A DNA stretch of 64,000 nt from Formicarius rufipectus (GCA_013399695.1 VXAU01001873.1:619357-683356); one strand, 5' to 3'. Counted from the stretch's first letter, positions 37,230 through 50,935 are shown. The notes: generated by a model not told the origin, from the sequence alone. Program-made: numbers and translations.

Positions 37230-38036
37230 CTAGGAGGGAGAAAGTTCTTTTTCAAGAGGGGTCCCTACACAGTTTGTGCTCTGCATGTGCATTTTCAGCC
37301 TTGTCTAGAAAACCACAGAAGGCAATCAGCTCTCACATCTGTGCCACAGAAGGAAGTGATGTATTGGAGCAGACTAGTGAGATCAACCAACAATGAAATA
37401 TTCAATTTACAGTGCAGGAGCTGAAGTTTTACTACTCAGATACTTGAAAAAAAAAACCAATTTTGATCAATCTTTTTCAGCTAGAGCTAAATATGGAGGC
37501 ACATTTACTAGGTGGAAGAAGCCTCATTGCTGCTTAAGTGACAGATTCATGTACACATCAAGTGACAGTTATGTTTTACATTCATGGAAGTCTCCTAGAT
37601 ACTGCCCAAACAAGAAAAGTCTAACTCTGGTCAGGCCATTCCCATGCTAGGAGGATGCTCCCTGGAACTACTGCAGGGACACACAAAGACAGTTTGTGTC
37701 CAAACACAAACTGTGTTGGATACCTGGCCCAAAGCTGCTTTAAAAAAATAACTCCTACACCACAGAATTTAAAAAAAATAAAACAACAAACCAAATAATT
37801 GAATCTCTATTTTGCAGATAAACCCAGACATTCCTGAGCACATCTCCTGGCTGTGCCACTTAGAGGGGAAATGGAACAACTTATATGTTGCATACATATG
37901 ATTATACAACCCCCAAACCTGCCAAAGGTTAAGAGAAGTGCCCTGGCAGGGACAGTCCTTGGGCCACGGCGCAGAGCCACGCCTGGAGCGCTGGCAGACC
38001 CGTTCCCAGGGCAGCACATCCCCAGGGCTCACTCAC

Positions 38037-38153
38037 TTGTTCCACAACGTAGAAGGCGAACTGCAGGCGCTGCCGCTGCAGCATGGGAACGAGGTGTCTG
38101 AAGAGGACAGGAAGATGCTCGTATCGATTGCGGAACGGGATCAGGATCGCCAC
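38037..38153 (-). CDS. B4GALT5: B4GALT5 exon 5
   Basis: The exon is 39 whole codons encoding VAILIPFRNRYEHLPVLFRH and then LVPMLQRQRLQFAFYVVEQ. IPFRNR with its Arg is the family motif at the start of the catalytic domain that contacts the UDP-sugar. The acceptor is ctcctcag and the donor CAA then gtgagt. Confidence 0.97.
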
Positions 38154-38589
38154 CTGAGGAGGAGAGGACACGGCTCTCACTGCACCACACCGGTGCCTGG
38201 GCAGCAGGACTGGCTGCTGTGGGGTTATAGCAAGGGGAGCGGCACTAAACAAGGTGTCAGCTCTCCCATGTAGGGCTCAGCAGCCTGAAACCCTTCCAGC
38301 TCCCACAGCATGGATTTCCTATGCACTTTTTGAGGAACTGTTGCTTTGGAAGAACATAATGTCACCTTGAGTAAAAGGGAGATCTGCAGTGCTCCCTCAT
38401 CACCTCTGCCCAGCACTGGGAACAGCGGGAGCAGGGACACTAAAGCAGACCTTGAGCTCACCGCTTCTCTGGGCATTGCAGCCCCACACTTCAGAGCCCC
38501 TCAGATCATTGCTCTGAAGCTGCAGCTCATCAGAGATGCTCCCATTAACATCCTCCCACGGCCCACAGGGCTGCCCAGCCCCTGGTTAC

Positions 38590-38714
38590 CTTCCAGCGAG
38601 GCAGGCAGTCACTCGGCCTCCAGTGGCCTCCCAGTTTGATGGAAGGGTCTTTAGAGAAGAACTGGTGGATGTCCTCCATGGTAATCTCGCTCATATTTAC
38701 ATCGATGGGGCCCT
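38590..38714 (-). CDS. B4GALT5: B4GALT5 exon 4 (stem to catalytic domain)
   Basis: With one base from exon 3 it encodes KGPIDVNMSEITMEDIHQFF, then SKDPSIKLGGHWRPSDCLPR and WK. It contains one N-glycosylation sequon (NMS) and the conserved GGHW-PxDC-PRWK segment that opens the galactosyltransferase fold. It begins after ctctgcag and ends AAG then gtaacc. Confidence 0.96.
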
Positions 38715-39533
38715 CTGCAGAGCAGAAGCAAAGCAGGATGAGAAACTGCTGAGGTCTTGGGGTGGCTTGATGTGCTTGGGGCAGCACTTTGCTGCATCCC
38801 TGCCCTCCACACCCAGCACTCAGTGCAAGCAGCTTCTCCTCTTCCCCAGCACCAGCAAAAACAATTAGGAAATGATGAAGATGTTAATATCTCCATCTCC
38901 TTGCTCTGCTCAGCCTTTGTGATCACTGCTGGATGCAGCTCTCTCTCAGAGACCCATGCCAGCCCAGGCACCCCTCTACCTGTACAGGTTTCCAGCAGAC
39001 AAAAACACACAACTCTGCAGAGAGCATTTTCCCCCTCTCTTGAAATATTTGCCCTCAAAAGCCCAGTTTTCCACTGCAGGATGGCTTTGGTGGAAGCATT
39101 TCTCCCAGCTGCAGCTCCCTGGTGGGGTTCCAGCCTGTGTCCCACACCAGCCCTGGCACAGCTGTAGCCAGCATAGCTTGGGGCTGGGACTGTCAGCACT
39201 GCTTAGGCACAGGGGAGCCACCCTGCTGCCACTGCCCCTGGAAAAGGGCTGGCAGAGTCTTTTCACCAGCTCCCAGCACACAATCCCTCTTTTGTTTGTG
39301 TTTGCCAAGCAATGGGTTCCCGCTTTAACAGGGAGAGGAGCCTCCAACACAGCAGGGATTAATTCCTGAGAACGTGTAAACAGTGATTTCCCAGGAGGGA
39401 ACTGGGCTCCAAACAGCACTCCCATTCATCCCCAGGTGCCTGGCAGGGAAAGGTGCAATGCTGGTGAGACTGGGAATGCCACTACTCCACAGGGAGCAGG
39501 AGAGGGGCACAGAGCTGTCAGGATGCTACTCAC

Positions 39534-39647
39534 TCATAGAAGGGAGCCTCTCAGGACAGGTGTTGTTGGGGAAGTAGGTGAAGTCTTCAGGAAGAAACGT
39601 TGTGGCTTGCAGAAAGGTGTCATTGTGGCTCAGATCAAGAGGATAAT
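39534..39647 (-). CDS. B4GALT5: B4GALT5 exon 3 (stem region)
   Basis: With one base from exon 2 it encodes DYPLDLSHNDTFLQATTFLP, then EDFTYFPNNTCPERLPSM. This lumenal stem and domain edge carries NDT, an FTYF segment and NNT sequons and a conserved cysteine (TCPERLP). Acceptor ttccccag, donor ATGA then gtgagt. The human protein reads DLNHSETFLQTTTFLPED here, so the match is close and of equal length. Confidence 0.96.
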
Positions 39648-41727
39648 CTGGGGAATGGAAAAAAAAAAGAGAAAGTTTAAGCTTGAGCTGTAAGTCTATT
39701 ATGTCCATCCACTTCCCCATGCCACTGTGAGCAGACTCGAAAGTCAACCACGGCTGAGGATGTCCCAAATGGCACAGCTGTGTCCCCAGTGGCATGTGCC
39801 CTGCAGCCCAGCTGGGTGCTCATCCTCATCCTGGGGCAAGTGGCTGCAGAAGCCCTGGGTGCCTTGGACAGCACCACATAAAAGAAACTTCTGCATTTTC
39901 TGGACAAAGGAAGAACCTTGAGTATCACCTTTAGGTATCACAAACAGTTCAAAGCAAGGAGCACATGGCTCTTGGAAGGAAAAGCTACCTTGTGCCTTAT
40001 CCCTGAAGGATCATGGCACAGCAAGAGGGAACATGCTCCTCCAGTAGGTCCTTTCCCAACAGGCTCAGAGTGGGAAGTCCCCAGGGTGGTCCCAATGCTA
40101 GCTAGGACTGCCAGTGCAGTATCCCACACAAGGGAATCCTGCCTAGAATCCTCCTCAAATGATCAATAAAAACCACCATGTTTACACACAGACTTTCCTC
40201 TGCTTCCCAGTGTGCAAGAGCAGAGGAGTCCCTGTGCCCCAGCAGTGCCCAGCACCTTCCTCCAGCCTCCCCACTGCCTGCATCCCTTAACCTCCTGGGC
40301 AAAGCCCCTCCAGGCTGGGACACCTATAGATATTTGAAGGAGATTCTCCCCTGGCACAAGCCATTTGCTGGCCTGGTATTTCCATTTGCTGTATCATTCT
40401 AATACTTACCATCACATCAGTAATATTGCTTATCTGCTCAAGTGGTAACCAAACTATCTCGAGACTCAAGACAGACTGTAAACAGAACCTAAGGGCTTTT
40501 CAAGTATGATAGATGTTATTTTAGATGCCTGATACTGCTGCAAATTTCCCCTTAAACTCCCATCACCAGAGCGCACACTCAGTACTCAGGCCAGCTGACA
40601 ACACAGAGTGAAGCTCAACTTCCTTGCTTTGCACTAAGGGCTTTTTTTGCTTGTGGAAGCACAGAAGTGACCTCTCTTTGTCTCACCAAACAGGAAATCT
40701 ATTATTGCATCTATTAGCAAATACTGAAAAAGTTGTAACTTACTTCCTCAAGAGTCAAAAACAACTAAGGGTAAAGCATAAACACGGATGGGGACAAGCA
40801 CAATGTGCTTGCAGTAAAGCACCCTGTGTTTAGTTACCCTCCCATTCAGGGGGGGACATCACATTTTTAAGAAACCTGCCCTTAAGGAACCATTGCCAGG
40901 AGGGCACACACATGGCAGGGCTGCACAAAAACCTGCTCCCTGCAGCCCTTTCCTGGAGTATGAGTGATGTGTAGGAGAGTCTGAGGCTCAGAGAGCAGTG
41001 GCAGCCCCCTCCTTCCCAGAGCTCCCACGTGGCTGGAACGGGGATCACCAGAGGGACCCCTCTTACACACAGCCACGTGCATTTATGCTTCACTGTGCCA
41101 CAGTCACACCACAACTTGGACCCCTGTTTATATACATCTGGATGATGAACAGGCTGGGAGGGGGAGCCTGTGCCTCCACTCCCTGCATCCTGCACAAAGT
41201 TCAATATATTACTTGTGGCAGATCTCCAGCCAAGTCATCTCAGTTCATCCTTGCATGGGAAGAGTGAAGCTTACAAGCACAGGCTCCTCCACGTGCACAG
41301 AGCCAGAGCTCTGCGCAGGCGCACGTCTGGGAAGGGATTTTTTAAATATGAAACCTGATCCTTGCACTGAATTTGAAAGTGTTTACCCTCAGACTGGTTG
41401 CAGCTACGAGTTGAATTCCTGGAAAGCAAAGAGGTTTTCAGCTCAAATCCCATCATTTCAGATTTTCACCCCTTATAAAAGTTAGAAGCATTTGAAATTT
41501 TTAGATATAAAGAAATAAATATAATTTTAATATATAGTGTGTATATATAGATAGCATTCATATTATATTACGTATTTCATATTACATGTATATTTTTATA
41601 TATAAAAATAAAAGAAGCAGACAATTCAAGTTCCCATCCTGCATTTACCAGCATAAATTAATTCCTTCAACTTAATTTTCAATGGAAATGGAACCTTTGA
41701 TCGAAATGACAATGGCTCAAGACATAC
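39648..41727 (-). other. B4GALT5: B4GALT5 intron 2
   Basis: The intron runs between a gtatgt donor and a ccccag acceptor. Its notable content is an AT-rich island close to the exon 2 donor (see the palindrome entry); the rest is unique intronic sequence without recognizable genes. Confidence 0.9.
41480..41615. repeat. AT-rich island with a perfect 20-bp palindrome
   Basis: About 130 bp are nearly pure A and T, with TATA-type dinucleotide runs. At 41591-41610 the sequence TATTTTTATATATAAAAATA is identical to its own reverse complement. It lies 118 bp inside intron 2 from the exon 2 donor. Such sequence can extrude cruciforms or be an unstable microsatellite; no function is claimed. Confidence 0.85.
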
Positions 41728-41862
41728 CTGAGTCATTGACACTGCTGTTCCTCTTGGCATAGGCACTGCGGACTACCTGCTCGTACACCTGGGCTCCAAT
41801 AGTTCGCATGTTCTCACGGATCATGATGCCCTGGGCTTGCATCATGAAGAGGTAGGTGTTCA
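41728..41862 (-). CDS. B4GALT5: B4GALT5 exon 2 (stem; gene-level annotation)
   Basis: This is the first coding exon visible, encoding NTYLFMMQAQGIMIRENMRT then IGAQVYEQVVRSAYAKRNSS and VNDS after a valine split with exon 1. B4GALT5 is a Golgi type II enzyme that moves galactose from UDP-Gal to glucosylceramide, making lactosylceramide (shared with B4GALT6), and also acts on glycoproteins. The IGAQVYEQV-RSAYAKRNSSVND segment is specific to B4GALT5; B4GALT6 differs here. Exons 2-9 total 1052 coding bases, all junction phases agree, and no stop or frameshift occurs. Against the 388-residue human protein this leaves 115 bases for exon 1, just what its cytoplasmic tail and membrane anchor need. 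Exon 1 is not in the readable sequence. Confidence 0.96.
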
Positions 41863-43028
41863 CTGCAAGGGAGGGGAGAAAAAGAAAAGGGGTATTTCCA
41901 TGAGCCTCAGCTTTTGTAGGAAAGAGAAATCAGCATCTTTTGGAACCATTCCCAGCCTGCCACTTGGATCGTGCTCCTTCCTGCCAGGAGGGTCCCTGGG
42001 CTGCTCACACCTTGGCTGCCCGGCGGGGCTGGGAAGGGCACGGAGTCAGGAAGTGGAGGCGTGAGGCACGTTTGGAAACCTGCCTGGTTAACAGGGAACG
42101 TATCCAGCCAGACCCGACAACCAGGCTGTAACACAGCACTGCAGCTTAAACAACAGCACCTTTGCCTCCTTAATTAGGGAGGTTTCATTAGGAAATATCA
42201 TTATGACAGGAAACAAGCTGCATGCCTGGAGAAGGGCGGTCGTTCCCAGACTGCAGCACCGGGGGCTGACACTTGCTTGGCAGAGACAGCCCAACAGCCA
42301 CCCCAAAGAGCACCCCTGCAGCAGACTCCAAGCCCCTGGCACGCCACACACGCCAAGGCATGGCACAAGCCCCTGGGGCAGCCCCCAGCCAGGTTTCTTC
42401 CCCCTTTTCTTTTATGCTGCCCGTGTGCCCTGGCACAGCTCAGGTTGCAGTTCAAGCTGACACCTGGCTGGCGGGGCCAGCCCCAAAGCAAACAGCAGCA
42501 GGCACAGCAGCTCCCATGGGCAGGGCAGGATGGCCACCACGCACCCCACAGCACCCCTGCCAGCAGCACTGCGCCAGCCACAGCCCCTCGGGGAAGTGTT
42601 AGGCTTAAGAATGAAGTGGGGGGGAAAAAAAAAATCCTTTATTTGCAGCTAGGGAGGAGGGGCAACCCAGAAGGGCAATTCTGCACTACTAATTAAAAAA
42701 AAAACAGGTCAAAAGGTACTCCAGGAGGGATGAAGAGGGCACCGGGCCAAGGCAACAACAGAGACCCTGCTCAGAGGAGGGCAGCAGCTGGTAGTGCCAC
42801 CAGGACACATCCTGATAGCCAGGTCAGTGCTACAGCGGGCACAGCAGAGCCCGGAGGGCACAGGCAGGGCTGGAGCCGCCGGGAGCACAGGATGGGGACA
42901 CTGCCAGCACACAGGAGGGTCCCCCACCCGCCCGGGGGCACACACACGGCTGCACCTGCTCCTCTCTGCCACACTCACCATCAGGGCAGCTCCAGAAAAG
43001 CTACCCAGATGTATTTCCTAATCCCAAC

Positions 43029-43167
43029 TGGTGGGTTTTGTTGGGGTTTATTGGTATTTCTTGGGTTTTTGTTTTGTTTGTTTGTTTTGTTTGGGTTTTT
43101 TGTTTGTTTTGGGGGTTTGTTTTGATTTGATTTTTTCTTTTTTTTTTCTTTTTTCTTTTTTTTTTGT
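43029..43167. repeat. T/G-rich then T-rich low-complexity tract
   Basis: The plus strand is a run of TTTGTTTG, GGGTTTTT and similar units followed by TTTTTTCTTTTTT units ending near TTTTTTTGTGC. It is about 140 bp with almost no A and few C. In the B4GALT5 primary transcript it would be A/C-rich. It has the same kind of composition, on the other strand, as the tract at 2803-2926. Confidence 0.85.
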
Positions 43168-46100
43168 GCACAGTAAAATAAGTATTTGAAAGGAAGACAG
43201 AGCCCCAAACCACACCTGGCTGCTGCCTGCACCCAGCCTGTCCCCAAGCCATGGGGAATCACCAGATTTTCAGCAAGAAGGGTGTTAACCAAGTTAAGTG
43301 CTTGACAACTGTTCAATACTATTATAATATATTAAAACAGTTAAAAATTATTGTAATTTTATATATTTTAAATGTCCCTTTCCAGCCCCTCCCTTCCCAT
43401 ACACAGACCCCTGGCAGTGGGGCCAGCAGTGTTAACTGAAGGCAGCAGCTCCAGCAGAACGAGCAGGAGGTTCCTAGGCTGAAGCTGCCCCCAAACCCTC
43501 CCTGCTCCCCCGCCCGTCCCGGGGCCAGCCCTGCAGCCCCAGGGTGTGCTGCTGACAGCTGGGGCACACACGTGTCCCCCAGTGACGGGCAGGGCGCTGC
43601 TCCTGCTCACAACGGGGAGCTCGCTCCAGCAGGTGCCCAGGGACAAGGCTCAAGAAAAAGCTGGCATTTTGATGTGGCACCACAGGCCAAAAACAAACGT
43701 AGCTGAAATTCCCCATGTGAAGCCTTACAACCAGTCCCAAAATCTTCATAAGCTCACACCCATCTCAAGCTCAGAGCTCAGTATGAAATTGCCTCACCCC
43801 CCAGCACCAGCAGCTCGGCCTCAGCATCCCTGCCCACCAGGACTTACACAAATGGAAGTTCCTGGGTAAGTTGGCAGAAATGGGCTGCTGTGGGGTTAGT
43901 GATGAATCAAGCTGGTGTGGCCCCGGGGTCTAGGGCAGGCTGCACTGGGCAGTTCCAGCCCAACCTGACCGTGAAGGTCTCCCAGATGACCATGATGAGA
44001 TGCAGAATTTGGGCAGCTTCTCCTTCAGGTAATCAGCTCACGCCTCCCAGCTCTGCCTCAGGAGCAAAGGTGACATATTAAGGGCTGCTGCTTCAAACAT
44101 CTGGCTCCCAAGGCCACCTCCTGCCCCAGTGACAGCACCCAGCCCAGCTGCTGGCTCAGGCACTGCAGGGTTCTACCAGGAGGCAGCAAGCACCAGTGCA
44201 TCCAGCCATGGGAACAGCATCCTCCAGAGCCAAGCAAGCACAGCAGAGCACGGAGCTGCACGGAGAGCAGCACCGCTGCCTCACCACAGCCCCCGCAGAC
44301 AGCAAGGGGCAGGGACTGCCCAGCGCCCCTCCCAAAAACACAAGGGCTAGTCAAGAGCCTGGCACAGCTTTTCTCCTCTGCACAGAGCCAAGGGTGGCTG
44401 AAGCCACTCAGCTGAGACGTTTATCAGGCCCGGGCTGTGCTAAGGGAAGGGGGGCAGCAATCCTGCCTCTCCAGCCCGTGCAGAGCTGCAGTCAGCAGCG
44501 AGGCACAACTTGCTGATGCTGATCAAGTCATTTCCCTTTCTACTTCATTATGCTTTGACTTGCTGGGTAAAGCAGAAGCGGGTTTGGTGAAGCGTGAAAG
44601 AACAGGGGAGACAAATCAGCCTGGAATCCCTGGTTCCTGTGAGGAAGAGGGAGGTTCGTGGGGCACAGTGAAAGCGCCGTTTGTTCCGCGCACGCCGGGC
44701 AGGCGAGCAGAGCCTCACCACAGCCACATGACACGGCCGGGCTGCAGGGACAGAGAGCCCTGGGCAGGCTGTCCCAGCAGCCACCGTCCCACCAACAACA
44801 CAGCTTTGTGCGGGCAGCAGCTGCCTGCTCACAGATTAACCCCTTGAAGCGGATGATTACGGAGATACCTGGCCACCGATGAGCTGTGGCATCGACGTGC
44901 CGCGCACCCAAGAGCCTCTCAATGACCACTCCAGCCCAGGCACCAGAGCACCTTTTCCGACCCTCAAAATGAACTGCCTGCACAGGATAAGCTTCACAAA
45001 CACCATGTTTATCCAGAACACACAATTCACTCAGGTCAGAAAATCGGATTTAAAACACATTATTGCAAACAGTTCACTCCTTGTTGTGTGTGTGGTACTT
45101 TGACCAGCTCCATGAGACTGCCAGGGCCAGGTCTGCATCAACATTTGGGAATTCCTGTACCAAGCTCAAACTCTCACTTCCCCTTCATCTACTGCACTTC
45201 TGATGAGCAAACTGGCCATGTTTTAAATTTATTAAGCCTGATCTGGCTGATCCTACAGAGTCCATGGCTCCTGTACTCAAGAGACAGTGTTACCCAGGGC
45301 CACAGTGCTGGAGCCACCACCGAGGGGACGGAGATGCCGACCACCCCTGCAGTGTGCTGGGCCTGGGCTGTGTCTCAGCCAGAAAGCAATTCCCTGTGTT
45401 CTGAGATACTGCCAATCCAATCACACAGGATGATCTCCAGAGTTACACTGGCCTTCTGCCTTTCTTCCCTTTGCACACACAGCACTTCAGAGCACACACG
45501 CAGTGACAACAGCCCAGCCATGGGACAGCAGGACAGGGACAGAAGAGTGATGGGAAAGGGGAGATGGCTCTTTTTCTATCAATTTCCAGCAGACCCTCAC
45601 TGCCCACACAGAAAACGAGCCAATTTTAAGTATCCACTTGCCCAAATGACTGCCTTTAACATTATTCTTGTTGACTCATTAAAGCACAAATCGGCCCCAC
45701 TGTGATTTAAACGCGTGGAAACCCTGCCAGCTTGTCAGCTGCTGGAGCAGAGGCACACCGCTGCACCCCAGGGCTATGGCACTGCTCAGGGTGCTGCACC
45801 CCAACACCCTGCTCACAAGCAATTGGGAGGGCAAGTGCTCACCCATGCCAGGAGTGGATGCAGCAACTTCAGCCAAGGAGGTAAAGTCCAATTACATAAA
45901 TGAGCTCTGAAGTCTTCCTGTAATCATTTCTCTGTTAGTATTTTAAGACCACTTCTAATCAAGAAAACAGCTGACTCTCTCATGGAAAATTCGTTTTTTG
46001 GTGATGATATGTAGTAGGAGAGGCAACAGAGTAATCTGCAGCTTGGGAGTTGATTTGGAGGATAAGTGAATGCGATCCATGCCAGCTACAGACACGGGAA

Positions 46101-49100
46101 GGGGACAGCCTGACATGCCTCGCTCCTGACCCTGACACGCTTCCGTCACCTGCGGGAAGGGCCTTCCTGCAGCATCCCCCAGCTCGGGGGACAGCGGGGA
46201 CCCTGAGCCCGTGCCGGGAGGGACAGTCCCCGAGCCGGGGGCAGGAAGAGGGGCCGCGTGGCTCTCAGCAGCCTTGCATGCCTGCAGCAGTATCAGCGCC
46301 CAGCACAGCAGCCAGGCTTTCCTCAGGAAGGAGCAGGTCTTCCTCTCCTCTGAGATTTATGGCTTTCTGTCACATTCAGCAGTTTTCCCGGTCCATTGGT
46401 CCACCCGCTCTGCAGAGGCACAGAAGGGCTGCTTGAGTTGATCGTGGTCTCACAGGTACGTGCAGCCTTCTCCTGCTGACAGCCAGAGACCCACCCCAGC
46501 AGGAGCAACCCCTGTCAGTCCCGAGCTCCCATTGCAGCCAACACAGTCACAAACCAGTGCCCAGCTAGAGAAACCCAACACTCTGCCAGGTGCTCGGAGC
46601 AGGCATCACATGCCCCGCAGAGCCTGTAGGATGCCTCAGGTGGGAGGTGTGCCAGAGGCTTGCAAAGGTGCCAGTGCTGCAGGCAGCAGGGATGGGTGCT
46701 CAGCTCACCCCCAGCACCCTGCCAGGGCTGGGAGATCCTGCCCGCTGCAGACACCTCCTGCGGGGCTCAGAGACTGTGAAACCAGCAGAGTCATGGCTAA
46801 GTTAAGCCTTTTGCTAAGCTCTCCCAGAAGATCCCCAGCCAACAATCCAGCTCCATTAGCATTAGCAATACAAAGGGGTTTAATCAAACTAAGCCTCTAA
46901 GGCAGAGATAGACAGTTACGATAGTCTAAACTCGTAAATAACCCAACCAGGAAACGCAACAGCATCCCGGCACTAACACACCATGAGACCTCTGTCTCTA
47001 TTAGCTTTCCAGTGGCACTGTATTCCCCAGATGTGCTGAGTGCCAGAACAATTAAACAAGAGGTTCCTATTTGTTTTAAAAAATTTAATATTAATGCTAT
47101 AACTGTTAGCCCTTTGCCTCTAAATAGCACAGGAAGGAATAATCTGATACATTAAATGGTTTAAGAATTAACAGTGCAACAGCAGCACTGAGCCGGTAAT
47201 TACAAACCACTTGTCCCCAAAATTGGCAAGCTGGCAGCCTGCACGCGCACAGAGCAAATGGAAGATGGGAGGCTGCAGTGGCACTCGGTGAAAACCTCAA
47301 TATGGGGAATTTTCATCTGCACTGGCCAGGAGAAAAATGAGGGAGGCCTCAGCAAGGGGAGGAAAGACCATATTATTCTGATAGAGCCTAAATTTTAATG
47401 TCCACATTTAGGATGGCAACTTTCATTTGCAATGCCACAGCTGGCCAAGGTAAGGTGTTTGTGGCACCCACTTTGAAGAGCACTGCACTGACTTTGGGAT
47501 ACCCAGCAAGAGGAGCGTGACATGCCCTGCCACACATGGGAGAACTCGGAAGGCCAGGGGAACTCACATAGCACCAAAGCACCCATGGAAGGAGCTCTTC
47601 ACCCCAACAGTGGGCAGTGCTGGTGGTGGGACTGAGCCTCATGTCACCCAGGCACAGTCACACCCACGGGCACAGTGGGCAGCCCAGTTCCACAGAGGTG
47701 GGAAAACCGGGAAGATGCAATTCACCAGGGCAGTAACACCAAGGATGGCTGTGAGACCACACGGGGCTTTGCACATCCTAAGGGCAGCTCAACTCCCAGA
47801 CTGCTGCAATTCCTTTTTGTGAGCAAGGGCAGACTGACACACGTAGGCTGGAGTACAGACCATAACAAGCATCTCCCCAAGTTAAACATTACCTTTCCTT
47901 GAGAGATTCATTCTCTCCTACTTTAACTGCCATTCAGGAGATGCAATTGCACATGACTTCACCTCCTGTTTGCCCTCCTCCCTCTTTCACAGCCACGGGC
48001 AGCTCTCTCCGTGTCCAGCCAGCCTGGCCCCCCCATCCTGCTCCCTTGGCCAGGGTCAGCTCAGACCCTTCCAAGGAGAAGCAGTGTCAGCTGCCAGCAG
48101 ATTTCTGTGCCCACAGAGCACGAACACGCAGCACTCCTGGGCTCTGGTGGGCACCGAGCAGAGAAAGGGGCAATCAGAGGCTCTGCAGCAGCAGTGACAC
48201 AGACACAGACCTCGGGCTGGCAGCACCTGCTCCTGCCACAGCAAACATGGACACTTCCAAACATTTACAGTTCCCTGCCTGTTCCTTCGGGTCATTAGGA
48301 GACAAAGCTCTGGGAATTCCTGCAGCCTGGACACCACCTCCAAGCGTCAGGAATCCCAATGCCTGAGCCCAGAGCTCATGTGGGATCAGGGTGGACAAAC
48401 ACAGAGAGCTTTGCTGAAGAAAAACAATAAATAAGAATGAAGTGAACACTTGGGCAAGCGAGGGAGAGGCAAATACTCCCCATCACTGTCCTTGAAGCAG
48501 GAGGGCTGGGAGGAACATAGGCTGCATGGGACATCTCATCTCCCAGGCTGTGGGAATCAGCAGGGCTGCAGGGGAGAATGGAACCCCTCTGCTGCAGGCA
48601 GATCCCATCACCAACCCGGGCATCCTACTCAAACAGGCAGTCATAGGACATGCAGGAAAAAGGGGACATGTGGGGTGGCAGTGCCCAGGAAAGGCAGTCA
48701 ATAGGGAGCTTTCACCAGCTGAAGCAGTCCAGAATACAGCCAGAGCAGAGAACAGGAGGCAGGTGGGATTTGGATTTAAAATTTCTATATACATCACACA
48801 CCACTTAAATAGATTTTGAAATCACTGAATGATTAGTTTTACAAATTAGGAGATTAAGAATACCCACTGGAGGTTATGAAATTATCAAGGTAAAAGTGAC
48901 TTAAGAGTCATGGATTTACCGAGTCAGTTCACACTGCAAACTGCACTGGCTGCAGCTTTAAAGCCCCAACTTTCATGGAGAAAAAGAGAACAGGTTTTGT
49001 TGTTTAGGCTATTCTCCCCCCAAAAAAACCCAAAGACCTGATTTTTCAAGCATGTTTTACAAGTTCAGCATGGCTGAACAAAAAGGGTTATCACATGTAC

Positions 49101-50935
49101 AGCCTCATGTCTGCTGCAACAGAGCTGTTCCAAAGGGGGGGTCTGAGAGGCTGTTCCAGGTCAGTGGTTTGCCTCTCACACCAGGCTGGACCATCCCAGT
49201 TAACATGGGCAAGGAAGCAGCACAGCAGAAACACATGGCAGCATTTGTGGTTGCAGCATGAGGACAGCAGTTATTCCTTGCTCAATTCAGTGAGACCCAC
49301 GGCACATCTTCCACTGCCATTTATGGCTGAAGCATGGTCCAGTACATCCTATTTACATCTCATCTCCAAAAAAACATTACCACGGGACAGCCCTGCTTCC
49401 AAGTCTAGTTTGCCCACGTGCATGCATCCCAAGGGACCTGCTCCTTGCCACAGCAATGGCAGAACCCAAGGCAAGGATTCTGGCTGGCCTAAGCTGAGCC
49501 AGTGGTTGCCCCTGTGCCTCTGACCTCAGTGCTGTGGGGACACCCTCTGCCCGTGCCCTGACATCCACCCTGGGCATGTCCCGGTGACTGCCCTGAGGAG
49601 CAGGACAACAGCCACCTCCAGCAGCTGCAGGCTCTCATCTCACCTGAGCCCAGGCATTCCCACTTCTGGCTGGGGCTACAAGGCCCAGAGCCAGTAACAC
49701 ACCACAACAACCCAGCCAGTGAGCATAAAGCATCCCACAGCTGCTTCTGCCCTGACAGTACACAGGCTGATTTGCAGCAAACACAATGTGCACCATGGAC
49801 ACTGCATGTAAGGAGAGATTCCTCACAGCAACACCCCAGGACTGTCTCTGTTGTGATTTCTTCTCCAGACATTGCCAGGTCCTGGGAAAGCAGCCATCCC
49901 AGTAGCCACAGCCCCACCTCCACACTGAGGAACTGCCTGGCTTGTCAGCCCTTTCAACTCCTAAAAAAATTCTCCAAGTTGGAATTCTTCAATCACGTGG
50001 GATTATTGTTGTCCGAGATTTTCAAAGGCAGCAGCTCAGAGCTCCCTGCCAAGGGTACTTTCACCAGGCAGTTCCATTTAAGACCCACAGCAGCTCGGCC
50101 TCCACAGCCAGATTACAGAGTTGTTCTTGTCTGCAGTAATTAAAGGCTGCACTGCAAACGGTCCCTCCAGCTGCTGTGTTTTATTAGAACAGAAAAGCTA
50201 TCAGAGAGGGTGCAACTTTGGACTTCCAACACACAAACCATTACCTATGGGATTTTGTAACAACTCTGATGTCCTAAGACCTTTATTAGCTTTGTTATGA
50301 GCTGTGTAACCTTGAAATACCTAACATTTCATATTATTTTCTTCTGCCTCACAAGCAAACTGGTAATACAGCTGTTGTAAATAAATTAACTGGTTCCATT
50401 ATCAGCACATAGGCAATGACTTCATAAGAAAAAAATCATCCCTCTATCTATAAACTTATTTAATACCTAACTAGGAGGTTGTCCACCAAATCACAGCCTG
50501 TGTGATGCCTTCCCATGTGTCAGCAGAAAAAGCAATGGCTTCAGCCTATTTGGCAGGCCTTGAACACGGGAGGAGAAAAAAACCCCTCCTTCACTCCCCC
50601 CCCAGAGCGGTCCCTTCGCAGCCCAGACCTCAGTGCCTGGCACACGCAGACCCCTGTGCAGGGGCACCAGGGCAGTGCTGTGCCCTGTGGCTTCCTCCCA
50701 GCACTGCCCTCCCCTCCTGCCCCGATATGGCCAACCTTCTCCAACAGTGCGGCCACACTGGCACCAGGCACAGGAAAACCCTACATCTTATCGTGGGAAG
50801 AGGGAATAAAGCTCTGTGGCGTCAGAAAGCAGCTCTGCACCACCCTGTACCCCAGCACCGTGCTCAGAGCCGTGTCTCAGCACTGCCAGCAAGTTACACA
50901 TTAACCCCAGATAAGCAGCACCAGGCTGCTGGGCT

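Larger units (their letters stand above)
36210..39533 (-). other. B4GALT5: B4GALT5 introns 3 to 7 (between the listed exons)
   Basis: The non-coding parts of this span are intron 7 (36210-36692), intron 6 (36816-37041), intron 5 (37230-38036), intron 4 (38154-38589) and intron 3 (38715-39533). All have GT donors and AG acceptors. I see no repeats or other genes in them beyond short A runs (for example near 37450 and 37740). Intron 6 is only 226 bp. Confidence 0.9.
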
